NCBI GenBank assembly: GCA_946056455.1
Contig: CAMGJS010000001.1
Coordinates: 1 to 22,241 of the forward strand
Length of the DNA: 22,241 bases
Direction: 5' to 3'
Origin: an uncultured Clostridia bacterium
Lineage (GTDB): Bacteria > Bacillota > Clostridia > Oscillospirales > Ruminococcaceae
The notes beneath the pieces were generated by a model that worked only from the letters and a program-made list of their open reading frames with translations, did not search any database and was not told where the DNA came from. Made by a program: the position numbers and the translations under genes. Shown here piece by piece: positions 6,659 through 13,803 of this stretch. Every line of letters starts with the position of its first letter. Within the stretch, counting starts at the first letter, position 1.

Positions 6659-7147
6659 ATGAACAATTCAACCGATTTTTGCGATATCCTGCGCAGACCT
6701 GCCGACGCTGTTGCGTTTGTCAAGGGCAAGGAGCGCTTTTCTTCCGTTGACGGAACGGTGCGGTTTTATCAGCTCCGCAGTTCCGTTGTTGTAAGAGCCG
6801 AAATACAGGGGCTCCCAAAAGGCTGTTGCTGTAACAGTCCGATATTTGCATTTCATATCCACGACGGCGAGGAATGTTCGGGGAATATTCTTGACGCTTT
6901 CGCTGACGCCGACGGTCATTTCAACCCCGACAACTGCCGTCACCCATACCACGCAGGCGATATGCCTCCTTTATTCGGAGCGGACGGCAAGGCTGTCCTT
7001 ATCTTTTTAACCGACCGTTTTTCCGTCAAGGAAATTCTCGGCAAAACGGTTATCATCCATTCCCTGCCCGATGATTTCAGAACTCAGCCGTCGGGGCTTT
7101 CGGGCGAAAAAATCGCCTGCGGAGTAATTACCCCGTCCCAAAGATAG
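6659..7147 (+). CDS. Cu/Zn superoxide dismutase-like protein (no signal peptide)
   Basis: A 162-aa protein of the Cu/Zn SOD family fold. By spacing relative to the bovine enzyme, the ligand set is largely kept: H66 and H68 (FHIHDG), H87 (GHFNP, bridging), H95 and H98 (HPYHAGD), D101, and H134 (IIHSLPDDF). The disulfide cysteines correspond to C73 and C154 (ACGV). Differences are a shortened zinc loop (H95 to H98 instead of the usual 9-residue spacing) and lysine K151 at the place of the catalytic-channel arginine (GEKIACG for GSRLACG). There is no secretion signal, although bacterial SodC is normally exported. The ribosome site AAAGGAG is clear. No promoter is seen between it and the preceding terminator. 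Superoxide dismutase activity is likely but unproven. Confidence 0.85.
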   Translation: MNNSTDFCDILRRPADAVAFVKGKERFSSVDGTVRFYQLRSSVVVRAEIQGLPKGCCCNSPIFAFHIHDGEECSGNILDAFADADGHFNPDNCRHPYHAGDMPPLFGADGKAVLIFLTDRFSVKEILGKTVIIHSLPDDFRTQPSGLSGEKIACGVITPSQR

Positions 7148-7156
7148 CACAAGAAG

Positions 7157-7185
7157 TTGCATTTTTCTTCAAAAAGAATTATAAT
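7157..7185 (+). promoter_or_regulatory. Promoter of the YbaK-family gene
   Basis: TTGCAT (7157-7162), 17-nt spacer, TATAAT (7180-7185). This argues that translation starts at 7217, not at the in-frame ATG at 7157 inside the promoter. Confidence 0.78.
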
Positions 7186-7216
7186 ATGTTGGACAAAAGC
7201 TTTTGGAGGAATAAAA

Positions 7217-7693
7217 ATGTCTATAGAAAAGGTAAAAGATTTTTTTAAGGAAAAAGGCATAGCCGACCGTATCCGAGAATTTGACACATCAAGCGCAACG
7301 GTAGAGCTTGCCGCCGAGGCTCTCAGTTGCGAGCCCTGCCGCATAGCGAAAAGTCTTACCTTCAAGGTAGATGAAAAAGCCGTGCTTATCGTTGCAGCAG
7401 GCGACGCAAGGGTTGACAACCGCAAGTACAAGGAATTTTTCGGCACAAAGGCAAAAATGCTCACGCCCGACGAGGTTCTCTCCCTTATCGGTCACGCTGT
7501 CGGAGGAGTATGTCCCTTTGCAATAAATGACGGAGTAAGCGTATATCTTGATAATTCGCTGAAGAGGTTTGAAACCGTATTCCCCGCCTGCGGAAGCTCA
7601 AACAGCGCAATAGGTCTTTCAATAGAAGAGCTTGAACGCTATTCGGGATTTATCTCGTGGGCAGATGTCTGCAAACTGCCGACAGATGAATAA
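7217..7693 (+). CDS. YbaK/EbsC family aminoacyl-tRNA deacylase
   Basis: A 158-aa cytoplasmic editing domain related to the INS domain of prolyl-tRNA synthetase. Known members hydrolyse Cys-tRNA(Pro) or other mischarged tRNAs in trans. Visible family marks are the lysine in CRIAKSLTFK (K46 equivalent of YbaK), the VAAGDARVD strand, and the GHAVGGVCPF loop with the conserved glycines. The start at 7217 is set by GGAGG seven nt upstream and by the promoter. A tRNA-Pro gene lies about 2 kb upstream, but other genes intervene, so no link is claimed. The exact mischarged substrate is unknown. Confidence 0.9.
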   Translation: MSIEKVKDFFKEKGIADRIREFDTSSATVELAAEALSCEPCRIAKSLTFKVDEKAVLIVAAGDARVDNRKYKEFFGTKAKMLTPDEVLSLIGHAVGGVCPFAINDGVSVYLDNSLKRFETVFPACGSSNSAIGLSIEELERYSGFISWADVCKLPTDE

Positions 7694-7699
7694 AAAAGT

Positions 7700-7732
7700 A
7701 ACGGTGTCGGAAATTTTACGATACCGTTTTTT
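7700..7732 (+). terminator. Terminator after the YbaK-family gene
   Basis: AACGGTGTCG pairs with CGATACCGTT (one G-T wobble) around a 9-nt loop, followed by T6. Confidence 0.9.
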
Positions 7733-7789
7733 GTTCGGTCAATAAGTTGCAGTTCCGGCGGAGATTTATATAATTTTATCAAAAATCCC

Positions 7790-7818
7790 TTGATTTTATA
7801 AAAAAAATCGGTTATAAT
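7790..7818 (+). promoter_or_regulatory. Promoter of the aldose-epimerase-family gene
   Basis: TTGATT (7790-7795), 17-nt spacer, TATAAT (7813-7818). Confidence 0.75.
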
Positions 7819-7861
7819 AGCCTTTGGTATTATATAACACATTTTTCTCGGAGGTATCTTT

Positions 7862-8875
7862 ATGTCTGACTTTTTCGCAAAAGAAATCGATTACAAAGGC
7901 GAACCGTGCGTAGAACTCTCGGCAGGAAACTTCTATGCGCTGATATGTCCTGCAATGGGAGCGAATGTTTTAAGGCTCCGCGATAACGCAAGAGGAATGG
8001 AAATTTTCCGTTTTGACGAAAACGAGCCCGTTGAAACTTTCAAAAATTGCCCTGAGCTTTACGGCTACCCCACTCTCTATCTTCCCAACAGACTGAGCAA
8101 GGGCGTTCTTCACACCTCGGACGGCGAATACAAATTCCCCTGCAACGAGATGTTCCCCTTTTTCAACTATCTTCACGGATTTTTGCACAAAAGGGAATAC
8201 AACCTTGTCAAGCTTTCAACAGAAGGTCAGATAGCCGCCGCAAAGTTTGAATATATCTATGACGAAAACGATGAAATGTTCAGCTGTTTCCCTCTGCCGT
8301 TCAGGCTTGAACTCGTTTACACCTTGGGCACAAAGGGACTTGAACAGTTCTACACAATATATAATATGTCCGACAAAATGCTTCCCTTCGGAGTAGGCTC
8401 GCACACCGCAATAAAGGCTCCCTTTGTTGACGGCGGTTCTCCCGACAATATCCGCATTTACGCTCCCGTCGGCAAAAGGCTTGAACTCACGAGAAGATGT
8501 ATCACAACGGGCAGAATGTTCCCTCTTAACGAACACGATAAAAAATACCTCACAGGCGATGTGAACCCTGCCACAGAATTTATCGACAACGAATTCTACA
8601 CCGCAGAATACGGCGACCTTGACGGTATGCAGTTCCACGGACTTATCATTGAGGACACCGAAAGCGGAAAGTCCATATGCTATGAAACGGGCGAGGAATA
8701 CGCGTTCTGGCTTTTCTGGAACAACCGCGGAAACAAGGGATTTTTCTGTCCCGAGCCTATGTCGTGGATGATTGACGCTCCCAATATGTCGCTTCCGCCC
8801 GAAGTAACAGGTTATCGTGAAATTGAGCCTAAGAAGAGCTTTACAGCTTATCAGAGGATTTTTACAAAAGGATAA
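7862..8875 (+). CDS. Aldose 1-epimerase (mutarotase) family protein
   Basis: A 337-aa cytoplasmic protein of the galactose-mutarotase-like beta-sandwich family, which interconverts alpha and beta anomers of sugars. Recognisable positions are the arginine in LPNRLSKG, the NYLHGFLH segment, a histidine in GVGSHTAIKAPF (candidate general acid), and a glutamate in FCPEPMSWMIDAPN (candidate general base). The ribosome site GGAGG is seven nt from the ATG. It stands alone between a promoter and a terminator, not in the arabinose operon, so its sugar is unknown. It could be a general hexose mutarotase or a non-catalytic relative. Confidence 0.85.
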   Translation: MSDFFAKEIDYKGEPCVELSAGNFYALICPAMGANVLRLRDNARGMEIFRFDENEPVETFKNCPELYGYPTLYLPNRLSKGVLHTSDGEYKFPCNEMFPFFNYLHGFLHKREYNLVKLSTEGQIAAAKFEYIYDENDEMFSCFPLPFRLELVYTLGTKGLEQFYTIYNMSDKMLPFGVGSHTAIKAPFVDGGSPDNIRIYAPVGKRLELTRRCITTGRMFPLNEHDKKYLTGDVNPATEFIDNEFYTAEYGDLDGMQFHGLIIEDTESGKSICYETGEEYAFWLFWNNRGNKGFFCPEPMSWMIDAPNMSLPPEVTGYREIEPKKSFTAYQRIFTKG

Positions 8876-8880
8876 TTAAA

Positions 8881-8903
8881 AGCCGCCATAGTGGCGGCTT
8901 TTT
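8881..8903 (+). terminator. Terminator after the aldose-epimerase-family gene
   Basis: Perfect 8-bp stem AGCCGCCA/TGGCGGCT with a 3-nt loop and T5. Confidence 0.93.
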
Positions 8904-8952
8904 GTTTTGTGTGTTGCCGCACAAAAAATAACACAATTCCTTGTATCCTCAC

Positions 8953-8981
8953 TTGACAAAAAGCTAAATGTAGTGTATTAT
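8953..8981 (+). promoter_or_regulatory. Promoter of the deacetylase-bactofilin operon
   Basis: TTGACA (8953-8958), 17-nt spacer, TATTAT (8976-8981). Transcription should start near 8988, which rules out the first in-frame ATG at 8987 as the normal start. Confidence 0.82.
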
Positions 8982-9028
8982 AAGATATGTATATTATGAG
9001 AGAGTATGTAAAATCGGGTGGTGGTCAG

Positions 9029-10045
9029 ATGTATTTCGGAAGCGTGAGGTTTTTTAAAGACCTCATTGTGATAGGCATTGCCACTATTCTTGCCGTTTCA
9101 ATAGGGCTTGCGGTTTTCTTCGGAGTGAAGTACGGCTCTTTGAAAAAAGAGGTCGAAGAAAACAGCGCTGTCCCCGTTATAAATAATGTGGGGGAGCAGA
9201 CTCCCGATACCGAAAAATCTCTTGAAGAATTTTACAACGATATGACGGAGCAGGGTTACAGCGATGATGAAATTCTCTCGATGATTGAGGAAAAGAGCCC
9301 CGAGGCTTTTGACAAGTATGTTGCGAATGTGCGTATGATAAGAAATGCGCCCGCTTATACAAAGGCTTTTCCCGACCTTTATGTTGAGGCTCCAAAAAAA
9401 AACGGAATTTCTGACAAAACGATATACCTCACCTTTGACGACGGACCTTGTGAGAACACCTGGAACATTTTGAGCATACTTGACAAGTACAACATCAAGG
9501 CGACATTTTTTATGTGCAAAGCGGATACCGAAGAGGAAATCGCCGTTATGAAAAAATGCGTTGAAAAAGGGCACACGATAGGTATTCATTCCGTATCGCA
9601 CGATTACGAAAAGATATACACCGATGTTGACAGCTTTCTTGCCGATATGCAGGAAACATCGGACAATATATACAACGCTACGGGCGTAAAGCCGAATATA
9701 ATAAGGTTTGCGGGCGGAAGCGTGAACAGCTACAACAAAAATATAAGCAAGGAGCTTTGTGAAGAAGTCACAAGGCGCGGATATGTTTATTTTGACTGGA
9801 ATGTCAGCGGACAGGACGCATCGCAGAACGCCACCTGGACAAGTGTTTACAACAACATTTTAAACGGTGTGGGCAACAGAAACAATGCGATAGTTCTTTT
9901 ACATAACAAGAATGTATCGGTATATGTGACCGAGGATATTATCATAGCGCTGAAAAACAGAGGATACTCTTTTGACAGACTTACAAACGAAACAACCCCG
10001 TCGCAATTTGTTTTGCCGACGGACGAAGAACTTTCTGAACAGTAA
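9029..10045 (+). CDS. Membrane-anchored polysaccharide deacetylase (NodB/CE4 domain)
   Basis: About 338 aa from the ATG at 9029, chosen because the promoter places the transcript start at about 8988. GGTGGTGG lies just upstream, a modest ribosome site. An N-terminal membrane anchor (about residues 12-33) is followed by an acidic linker and a NodB domain (about 130-325). CE4 motifs are visible: TFDDGP (135-140, catalytic and metal aspartates), HSVSH (187-191, metal histidines), RFAGGS (226-231), DWN (256-258) and LLHN (290-293). Such enzymes remove N-acetyl groups from peptidoglycan or other wall glycans outside the cell. Motif 3 has alanine where proline is common. It forms an operon with the bactofilin gene 12 nt downstream, which suggests a localised wall-modifying role. 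Confidence 0.93.
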   Translation: MYFGSVRFFKDLIVIGIATILAVSIGLAVFFGVKYGSLKKEVEENSAVPVINNVGEQTPDTEKSLEEFYNDMTEQGYSDDEILSMIEEKSPEAFDKYVANVRMIRNAPAYTKAFPDLYVEAPKKNGISDKTIYLTFDDGPCENTWNILSILDKYNIKATFFMCKADTEEEIAVMKKCVEKGHTIGIHSVSHDYEKIYTDVDSFLADMQETSDNIYNATGVKPNIIRFAGGSVNSYNKNISKELCEEVTRRGYVYFDWNVSGQDASQNATWTSVYNNILNGVGNRNNAIVLLHNKNVSVYVTEDIIIALKNRGYSFDRLTNETTPSQFVLPTDEELSEQ

Positions 10046-10057
10046 GGGGATAGGACA

Positions 10058-10876
10058 ATGAGCTTGAAGGACAATTTCAACCAGGCGGTAAAGGAGCTTC
10101 TCAAAAGGGACGGTCTTGTAGGGTCGGACCTTTCAAAGAATTCCAAGGAAAAATCGAATATCGACAGATACCTTGACACTCCGAGCGCAAATTCGGAGCC
10201 TATTAAGCCTAATTTTGACAAGGCGGCTGTACCTCCTCCGCCAAGACCGCAGTCGGCGCAGGCATCGTTCACTCCCCCTCCGCCACAGGCTATACCCCGT
10301 CAGCAGACGCCTCCTCCGCAGGATTACTCTCAGCAGTATCAACAGCAGATAAGACAGCCCGTTCCCCCCTCAAACAACGGCAATATGGGTGGCGGAAACC
10401 CCTATTTTGAAACCGAGGAAACAACGATAATTTCAAGAAACACAATCGTTGACGGAAATATCCGTTCATTCGCAAATGTCAATATCGAGGGAAGCGTAAA
10501 GGGCGATGTTCAGATAACAAAGAACGCTAATTTAAGCGGAAAGGTTGTGGGCGACCTTGAATGTAACAACGCAACAATGCTCGGCTCTTCGATGCAGGGC
10601 AATGTTACCTCAAAGGGACAGGTAAAGATGGACAGAGACAGTCTTCTTTTAGGGGACATAAACGCTCAGTATCTTGACATAAACGGCAAGGTAAAGGGAA
10701 ATGTTGAGATAAGCGGAAAGGCTGAGTTCAAGACCGACGCTATCATCTTCGGCAACATAAACGCTTCGACCATAACCGTTCTTGACGGCGCAACAATTCA
10801 GGGTTTTGTCAACACCACTTTCTTGCAGGAAAGCGCAGGAAATATCTTCCCCGACGCTATCGCAGTATCGGAATAA
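10058..10876 (+). CDS. Bactofilin family polymer-forming protein
   Basis: A 272-aa protein with a long low-complexity N-terminus (about 55-115, rich in Pro and Gln) and a bactofilin (DUF583) beta-helix domain from about 120 to 255. The domain shows the characteristic short beta repeats (VDGNIRSFANVNIEGSVKGD, then VVGDLE, GNVTSKGQVKM, LLLGDINAQ, GKVKGNVEISGK, IIFGNINA). Bactofilins self-assemble into nucleotide-free filaments that act as scaffolds for cell-wall enzymes, often encoded beside them. Its placement 12 nt behind the membrane deacetylase fits that pattern. The length exceeds minimal bactofilins of about 150-190 aa because of the disordered N-terminus. The ribosome site is AAGGGG. Confidence 0.93.
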   Translation: MSLKDNFNQAVKELLKRDGLVGSDLSKNSKEKSNIDRYLDTPSANSEPIKPNFDKAAVPPPPRPQSAQASFTPPPPQAIPRQQTPPPQDYSQQYQQQIRQPVPPSNNGNMGGGNPYFETEETTIISRNTIVDGNIRSFANVNIEGSVKGDVQITKNANLSGKVVGDLECNNATMLGSSMQGNVTSKGQVKMDRDSLLLGDINAQYLDINGKVKGNVEISGKAEFKTDAIIFGNINASTITVLDGATIQGFVNTTFLQESAGNIFPDAIAVSE

Positions 10877-10888
10877 AAACATTAACAG

Positions 10889-10922
10889 AAAAAAGGTATC
10901 GGAATGTTCCGATACCTTTTTT
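10889..10922. terminator. Bidirectional terminator between the bactofilin and arabinose operons
   Basis: A perfect inverted repeat of 16 nt per arm flanks TG: six A, GGTATCGGAA, TG, TTCCGATACC, six T. It gives a U-run in both directions and separates convergent operons. Confidence 0.95.
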
Positions 10923-10928
10923 ATTTTG

Positions 10929-11621
10929 CTATTTCTGCCCGTAGTAGGCATTTGCCCCGTGTTTTCTGAGGTAATGCTTATCGAGAAGCTCTTGTTGCAT
11001 AGGAGAAATATCCTTATTTATCGCAAGAGCGTGCCATGCCATAAAGGAAACTTCTTCAAGCACAACGGCATTATGCACCGCATTATCGGGAGATGTTCCC
11101 CAGGCAAAAGGTCCGTGACTGTGAACGAGTACCGCAGGAATATCGTCGGGCGACTTATCCGCAAAGGTTTCTGTTATCACCTTGCCCGTTTCAAGCTCAT
11201 AGCTTCCTGCTATCTCTTCGGGCGTCATCTTTCTTGTGCAGGGGATTTCGCCGTAGAAATAGTCGCCGTGAGTTGTTCCGAGAGGAAGTACACCTAAGCC
11301 GAGCTGAGCCATTGTTGTCGCCCAACGGCTATGGGTGTGGACTATTCCGCCTATATTTTTAAAGGTGCGGTAAAGGTGAAGGTGGGTGTCGGTGTCGGAC
11401 GAGGGGTTGAGGGTACTGTCAATGGTTTTGCCTGTTTCTAAATCGACCATAACCATATTTTCGGGCGAAAGCTTATCATAGTCCACTCCCGACGGCTTTA
11501 TCACCATTATCCCCTTTTCTCTGTCTATTCCGCTGACATTGCCCCAGGTGAATGTAACAAGGTTATGCTTTGGGAGGAGCATATTAGCCTCATAGACCTG
11601 CTTTTTAAGGTTTTCAAGCAT
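10929..11621 (-). CDS. araD: L-ribulose-5-phosphate 4-epimerase
   Basis: A class II aldolase/AraD family zinc enzyme, 230 aa from the ATG at 11621. That start has AGAGGTG seven nt upstream and aligns with the E. coli start MLEDLKRQV. A GTG nine nt further upstream is less likely. Numbered from this ATG, the metal histidines of HTH fall at 95 and 97 as in E. coli, D76 (SSDTDTH) and D120 (THGDYFYGE) are present, and a third histidine lies in VHSHGPF. A tyrosine near the C-terminus (NAYYGQK) matches the catalytic Tyr. It converts L-ribulose-5-P to D-xylulose-5-P, the last step of L-arabinose breakdown. It begins 12 nt after araA and is the last gene of the operon. Confidence 0.97.
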   Translation of the reverse strand: MLENLKKQVYEANMLLPKHNLVTFTWGNVSGIDREKGIMVIKPSGVDYDKLSPENMVMVDLETGKTIDSTLNPSSDTDTHLHLYRTFKNIGGIVHTHSRWATTMAQLGLGVLPLGTTHGDYFYGEIPCTRKMTPEEIAGSYELETGKVITETFADKSPDDIPAVLVHSHGPFAWGTSPDNAVHNAVVLEEVSFMAWHALAINKDISPMQQELLDKHYLRKHGANAYYGQK

Positions 11622-11633
11622 AGTTTTCACCTC

Positions 11634-13118
11634 TTATTTAAGCTTCCACGCAACATCGAGCATAAAGAGTTCTTTTTCAAGTTCTTCAAGGTTTGTGTCC
11701 TTTGTGATGTGAACAAATTCGATGTCCATAATTCTTGCAAAGTCCATAAGCTGTTCTGCCGTTACATCATAGCTGAGAACTGTGTGGTGCGCTCCTCCGC
11801 ACAAAATCCAGGCCTCTGCTCCTGTGAGGAGGTCGGGCATCGCTTTCCACATTACTCTTGCAACGGGGAGATTGGGCATTTCATAGATAGGCTTTACACA
11901 TTCTATATCCTGACAGATAAGGCGAAGTCTTCCGCCCATATCGATAAGGCAGGTTACTATTCCCTTGCCCTCGTGTCCTTCAAAGACAAGTCTTGCGGGG
12001 GGTTCTTTTCCGCCTATGCCGAGAGGATGAATTTCAATCTTTGGCTTATCTGCGGCAAGGCTTGGGCATACTTCGAGCATATGCGCACCGAGGCTGAGCT
12101 CGTTGCCTTTTGTGAGGTCATAGGTGTAGTCCTCCATAAAGGAAGTTCCGCCTGTTTTGCCCTCGGACATTTTCTTCAAAAGATATGTGAGTGCCGAAAC
12201 TTTCCAGTCGCCCTCACCGCCGTAGCCATAGCCCTTAGCCATAAGGTGCTGGCTGGCGATACCGGGGAGCTGTTTCATTCCCCAGAGGTCCTGGAATGTG
12301 TTGGAGAATGCCTGACATCCCTCTTCGTCCATCATTTTCTTGATAGCTATTTCGCACTTTGCCTGATATTCGAGAGTTTCGATGTCCTTTTCGTCAAAGT
12401 TGAAAGTATACTCGCTGCGGTATTCGTCCATAAGAGCTTTTAGCTCGTCGTCTGTTACCTTTGAAATGTAATCTACAAGCTGACCGACGGGCCAGGTGTT
12501 GACCTGCCAGCCGAGTTTCTTCTGAACTTCAATCTTGTCGCCCTCGGTAACGGCTACCTCACGCATATTGTCGCCGAAACGCATAACCTTGAGCTTTTTG
12601 CTCTCTGCGGCGCCGACTGCGGCTCTCATCCACGAGCCTATCTTTTCCTGGATGTCCTCGTCCTGCCAGTAGCCTGCAATGATTTTTCTGCCCATTCTCA
12701 TACGCGCACCGATAAAGCCGTGTTCACGGTCGCCGTGTGCGGACTGATTGAGGTTCATAAAGTCCATATCAATCTCTTTATCGGGGATCTGTCTGTTGAA
12801 CTGAGTATGGAAATGACAGTAGGGCTTTTGCAGGAGCGCAAGTCCGTTTATCCACATTTTGCTGGGGCTGAATGTGTGCATAAAGGTGATGATGCCTGCG
12901 CACTTATCGTCATAGTTCGCCTCTTTGACGATTGCTGTTATTTCATCGGCTGTCTTAACAACAGGCTTGAAAACTACCTTGCAGGGAATAACGGGAGAGT
13001 TGTTGAGAGCCTCGACGATTGCTGTCGAGTCCTTGTCAACCTGCTTTAAGGTTTCTTCTCCATAGAGAAACTGTGAGCCTGTTACAAACCAGAATTCATA
13101 ATCCTTGATTGATGACAT
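11634..13118 (-). CDS. araA: L-arabinose isomerase
   Basis: A 494-aa protein collinear with E. coli AraA (500 aa), starting MSSIKDYEFWFVTGSQFLYGEETL. It interconverts L-arabinose and L-ribulose using Mn2+. The metal ligands are visible in GGEGDWK (Glu), SFMEDYTYDL (Glu), LGAHMLEVCP (His) and GGAHHTVLSYD (His). The ribosome site AGGAAG lies seven nt from the ATG. It sits between the transaldolase (22-nt gap) and araD (12-nt gap), in one transcription unit. Confidence 0.98.
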   Translation of the reverse strand: MSSIKDYEFWFVTGSQFLYGEETLKQVDKDSTAIVEALNNSPVIPCKVVFKPVVKTADEITAIVKEANYDDKCAGIITFMHTFSPSKMWINGLALLQKPYCHFHTQFNRQIPDKEIDMDFMNLNQSAHGDREHGFIGARMRMGRKIIAGYWQDEDIQEKIGSWMRAAVGAAESKKLKVMRFGDNMREVAVTEGDKIEVQKKLGWQVNTWPVGQLVDYISKVTDDELKALMDEYRSEYTFNFDEKDIETLEYQAKCEIAIKKMMDEEGCQAFSNTFQDLWGMKQLPGIASQHLMAKGYGYGGEGDWKVSALTYLLKKMSEGKTGGTSFMEDYTYDLTKGNELSLGAHMLEVCPSLAADKPKIEIHPLGIGGKEPPARLVFEGHEGKGIVTCLIDMGGRLRLICQDIECVKPIYEMPNLPVARVMWKAMPDLLTGAEAWILCGGAHHTVLSYDVTAEQLMDFARIMDIEFVHITKDTNLEELEKELFMLDVAWKLK

Positions 13119-13140
13119 AATAAATCTTCCTTTCTGAAAA

Positions 13141-13788
13141 TTATTTTGCGGTTACGCCTTCCCAGTCTTTAAGGAAACGCTGGATACCTATATCGGTAAG
13201 GGGATGCTTAATCATCTGTCTGATAACATTCATGGGAACTGTTGCGATGTCGCAACCGAGTCTTGCGGCGGTAACGACATGAATGGGGTTTCTTATCGAC
13301 GCGGCGATAATCTCTGTCTTTATGTTCTGAACGGAGAAAATCTCTGAAATTTCTTCGATAAGGTTCATACCCTCGTTGCCGATGTCGTCAAGTCTGCCGA
13401 GGAAGGGTGAAACATAGGTAGCACCTGCATTTGCGGCAAGAATAGCCTGTGCGGCGGAGAAAACGAGTGTGACATTTGTCTTTATGCCCATTGCTGTGAG
13501 CCTTTTGCAAGCCTTTAAGCCCTCGGCGCACATAGGAAGTTTAATAACGATGTTCTTATTTATCTTTGAGAGCGGAATAGCCTCTTCTACCATTTTGTCC
13601 GCTTCAAGAGAAATTACCTCGGCGGAGATAGGTCCGTCAACTATTGAGGCTATTTCTGTGATGACTTCTTCAAAAACTCTGCCCTCTTTTGCAATGAGCG
13701 AGGGGTTTGTGGTTACTCCGCAGATGACGCCGAGGTCGTTTGCCTCTCTGATGTCGTCAACATTGGCGGTGTCAACAAATAACTTCAT
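13141..13788 (-). CDS. Small-type transaldolase (MipB/TalC-like)
   Basis: A 215-aa single-domain TIM barrel of the transaldolase/fructose-6-phosphate aldolase subfamily. The Schiff-base lysine is K83 in IVIKLPM. Family segments [20 protein letters not shown] and [15 protein letters not shown] are clear. It transfers dihydroxyacetone units between sugar phosphates in the pentose phosphate pathway. Fructose-6-P aldolase activity is an alternative that cannot be excluded by eye. Its place between the kinase and araA suggests it supplies the extra pentose-phosphate flux needed when growing on arabinose. Confidence 0.93.
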   Translation of the reverse strand: MKLFVDTANVDDIREANDLGVICGVTTNPSLIAKEGRVFEEVITEIASIVDGPISAEVISLEADKMVEEAIPLSKINKNIVIKLPMCAEGLKACKRLTAMGIKTNVTLVFSAAQAILAANAGATYVSPFLGRLDDIGNEGMNLIEEISEIFSVQNIKTEIIAASIRNPIHVVTAARLGCDIATVPMNVIRQMIKHPLTDIGIQRFLKDWEGVTAK

Positions 13789-13803
13789 TTTAAATTACCT
13801 CTT

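Noticed and set aside
7157-7216. Upstream ATG extending the YbaK-family protein by 20 residues
   Set aside because: It lies inside the -35 of the promoter and lacks a ribosome site. The ATG at 7217 has GGAGG at proper spacing.
8987-9028. Upstream ATG for the polysaccharide deacetylase
   Set aside because: It falls at about the predicted transcript start. A downstream in-frame ATG at 9029 leaves a normal leader and still includes the membrane anchor.
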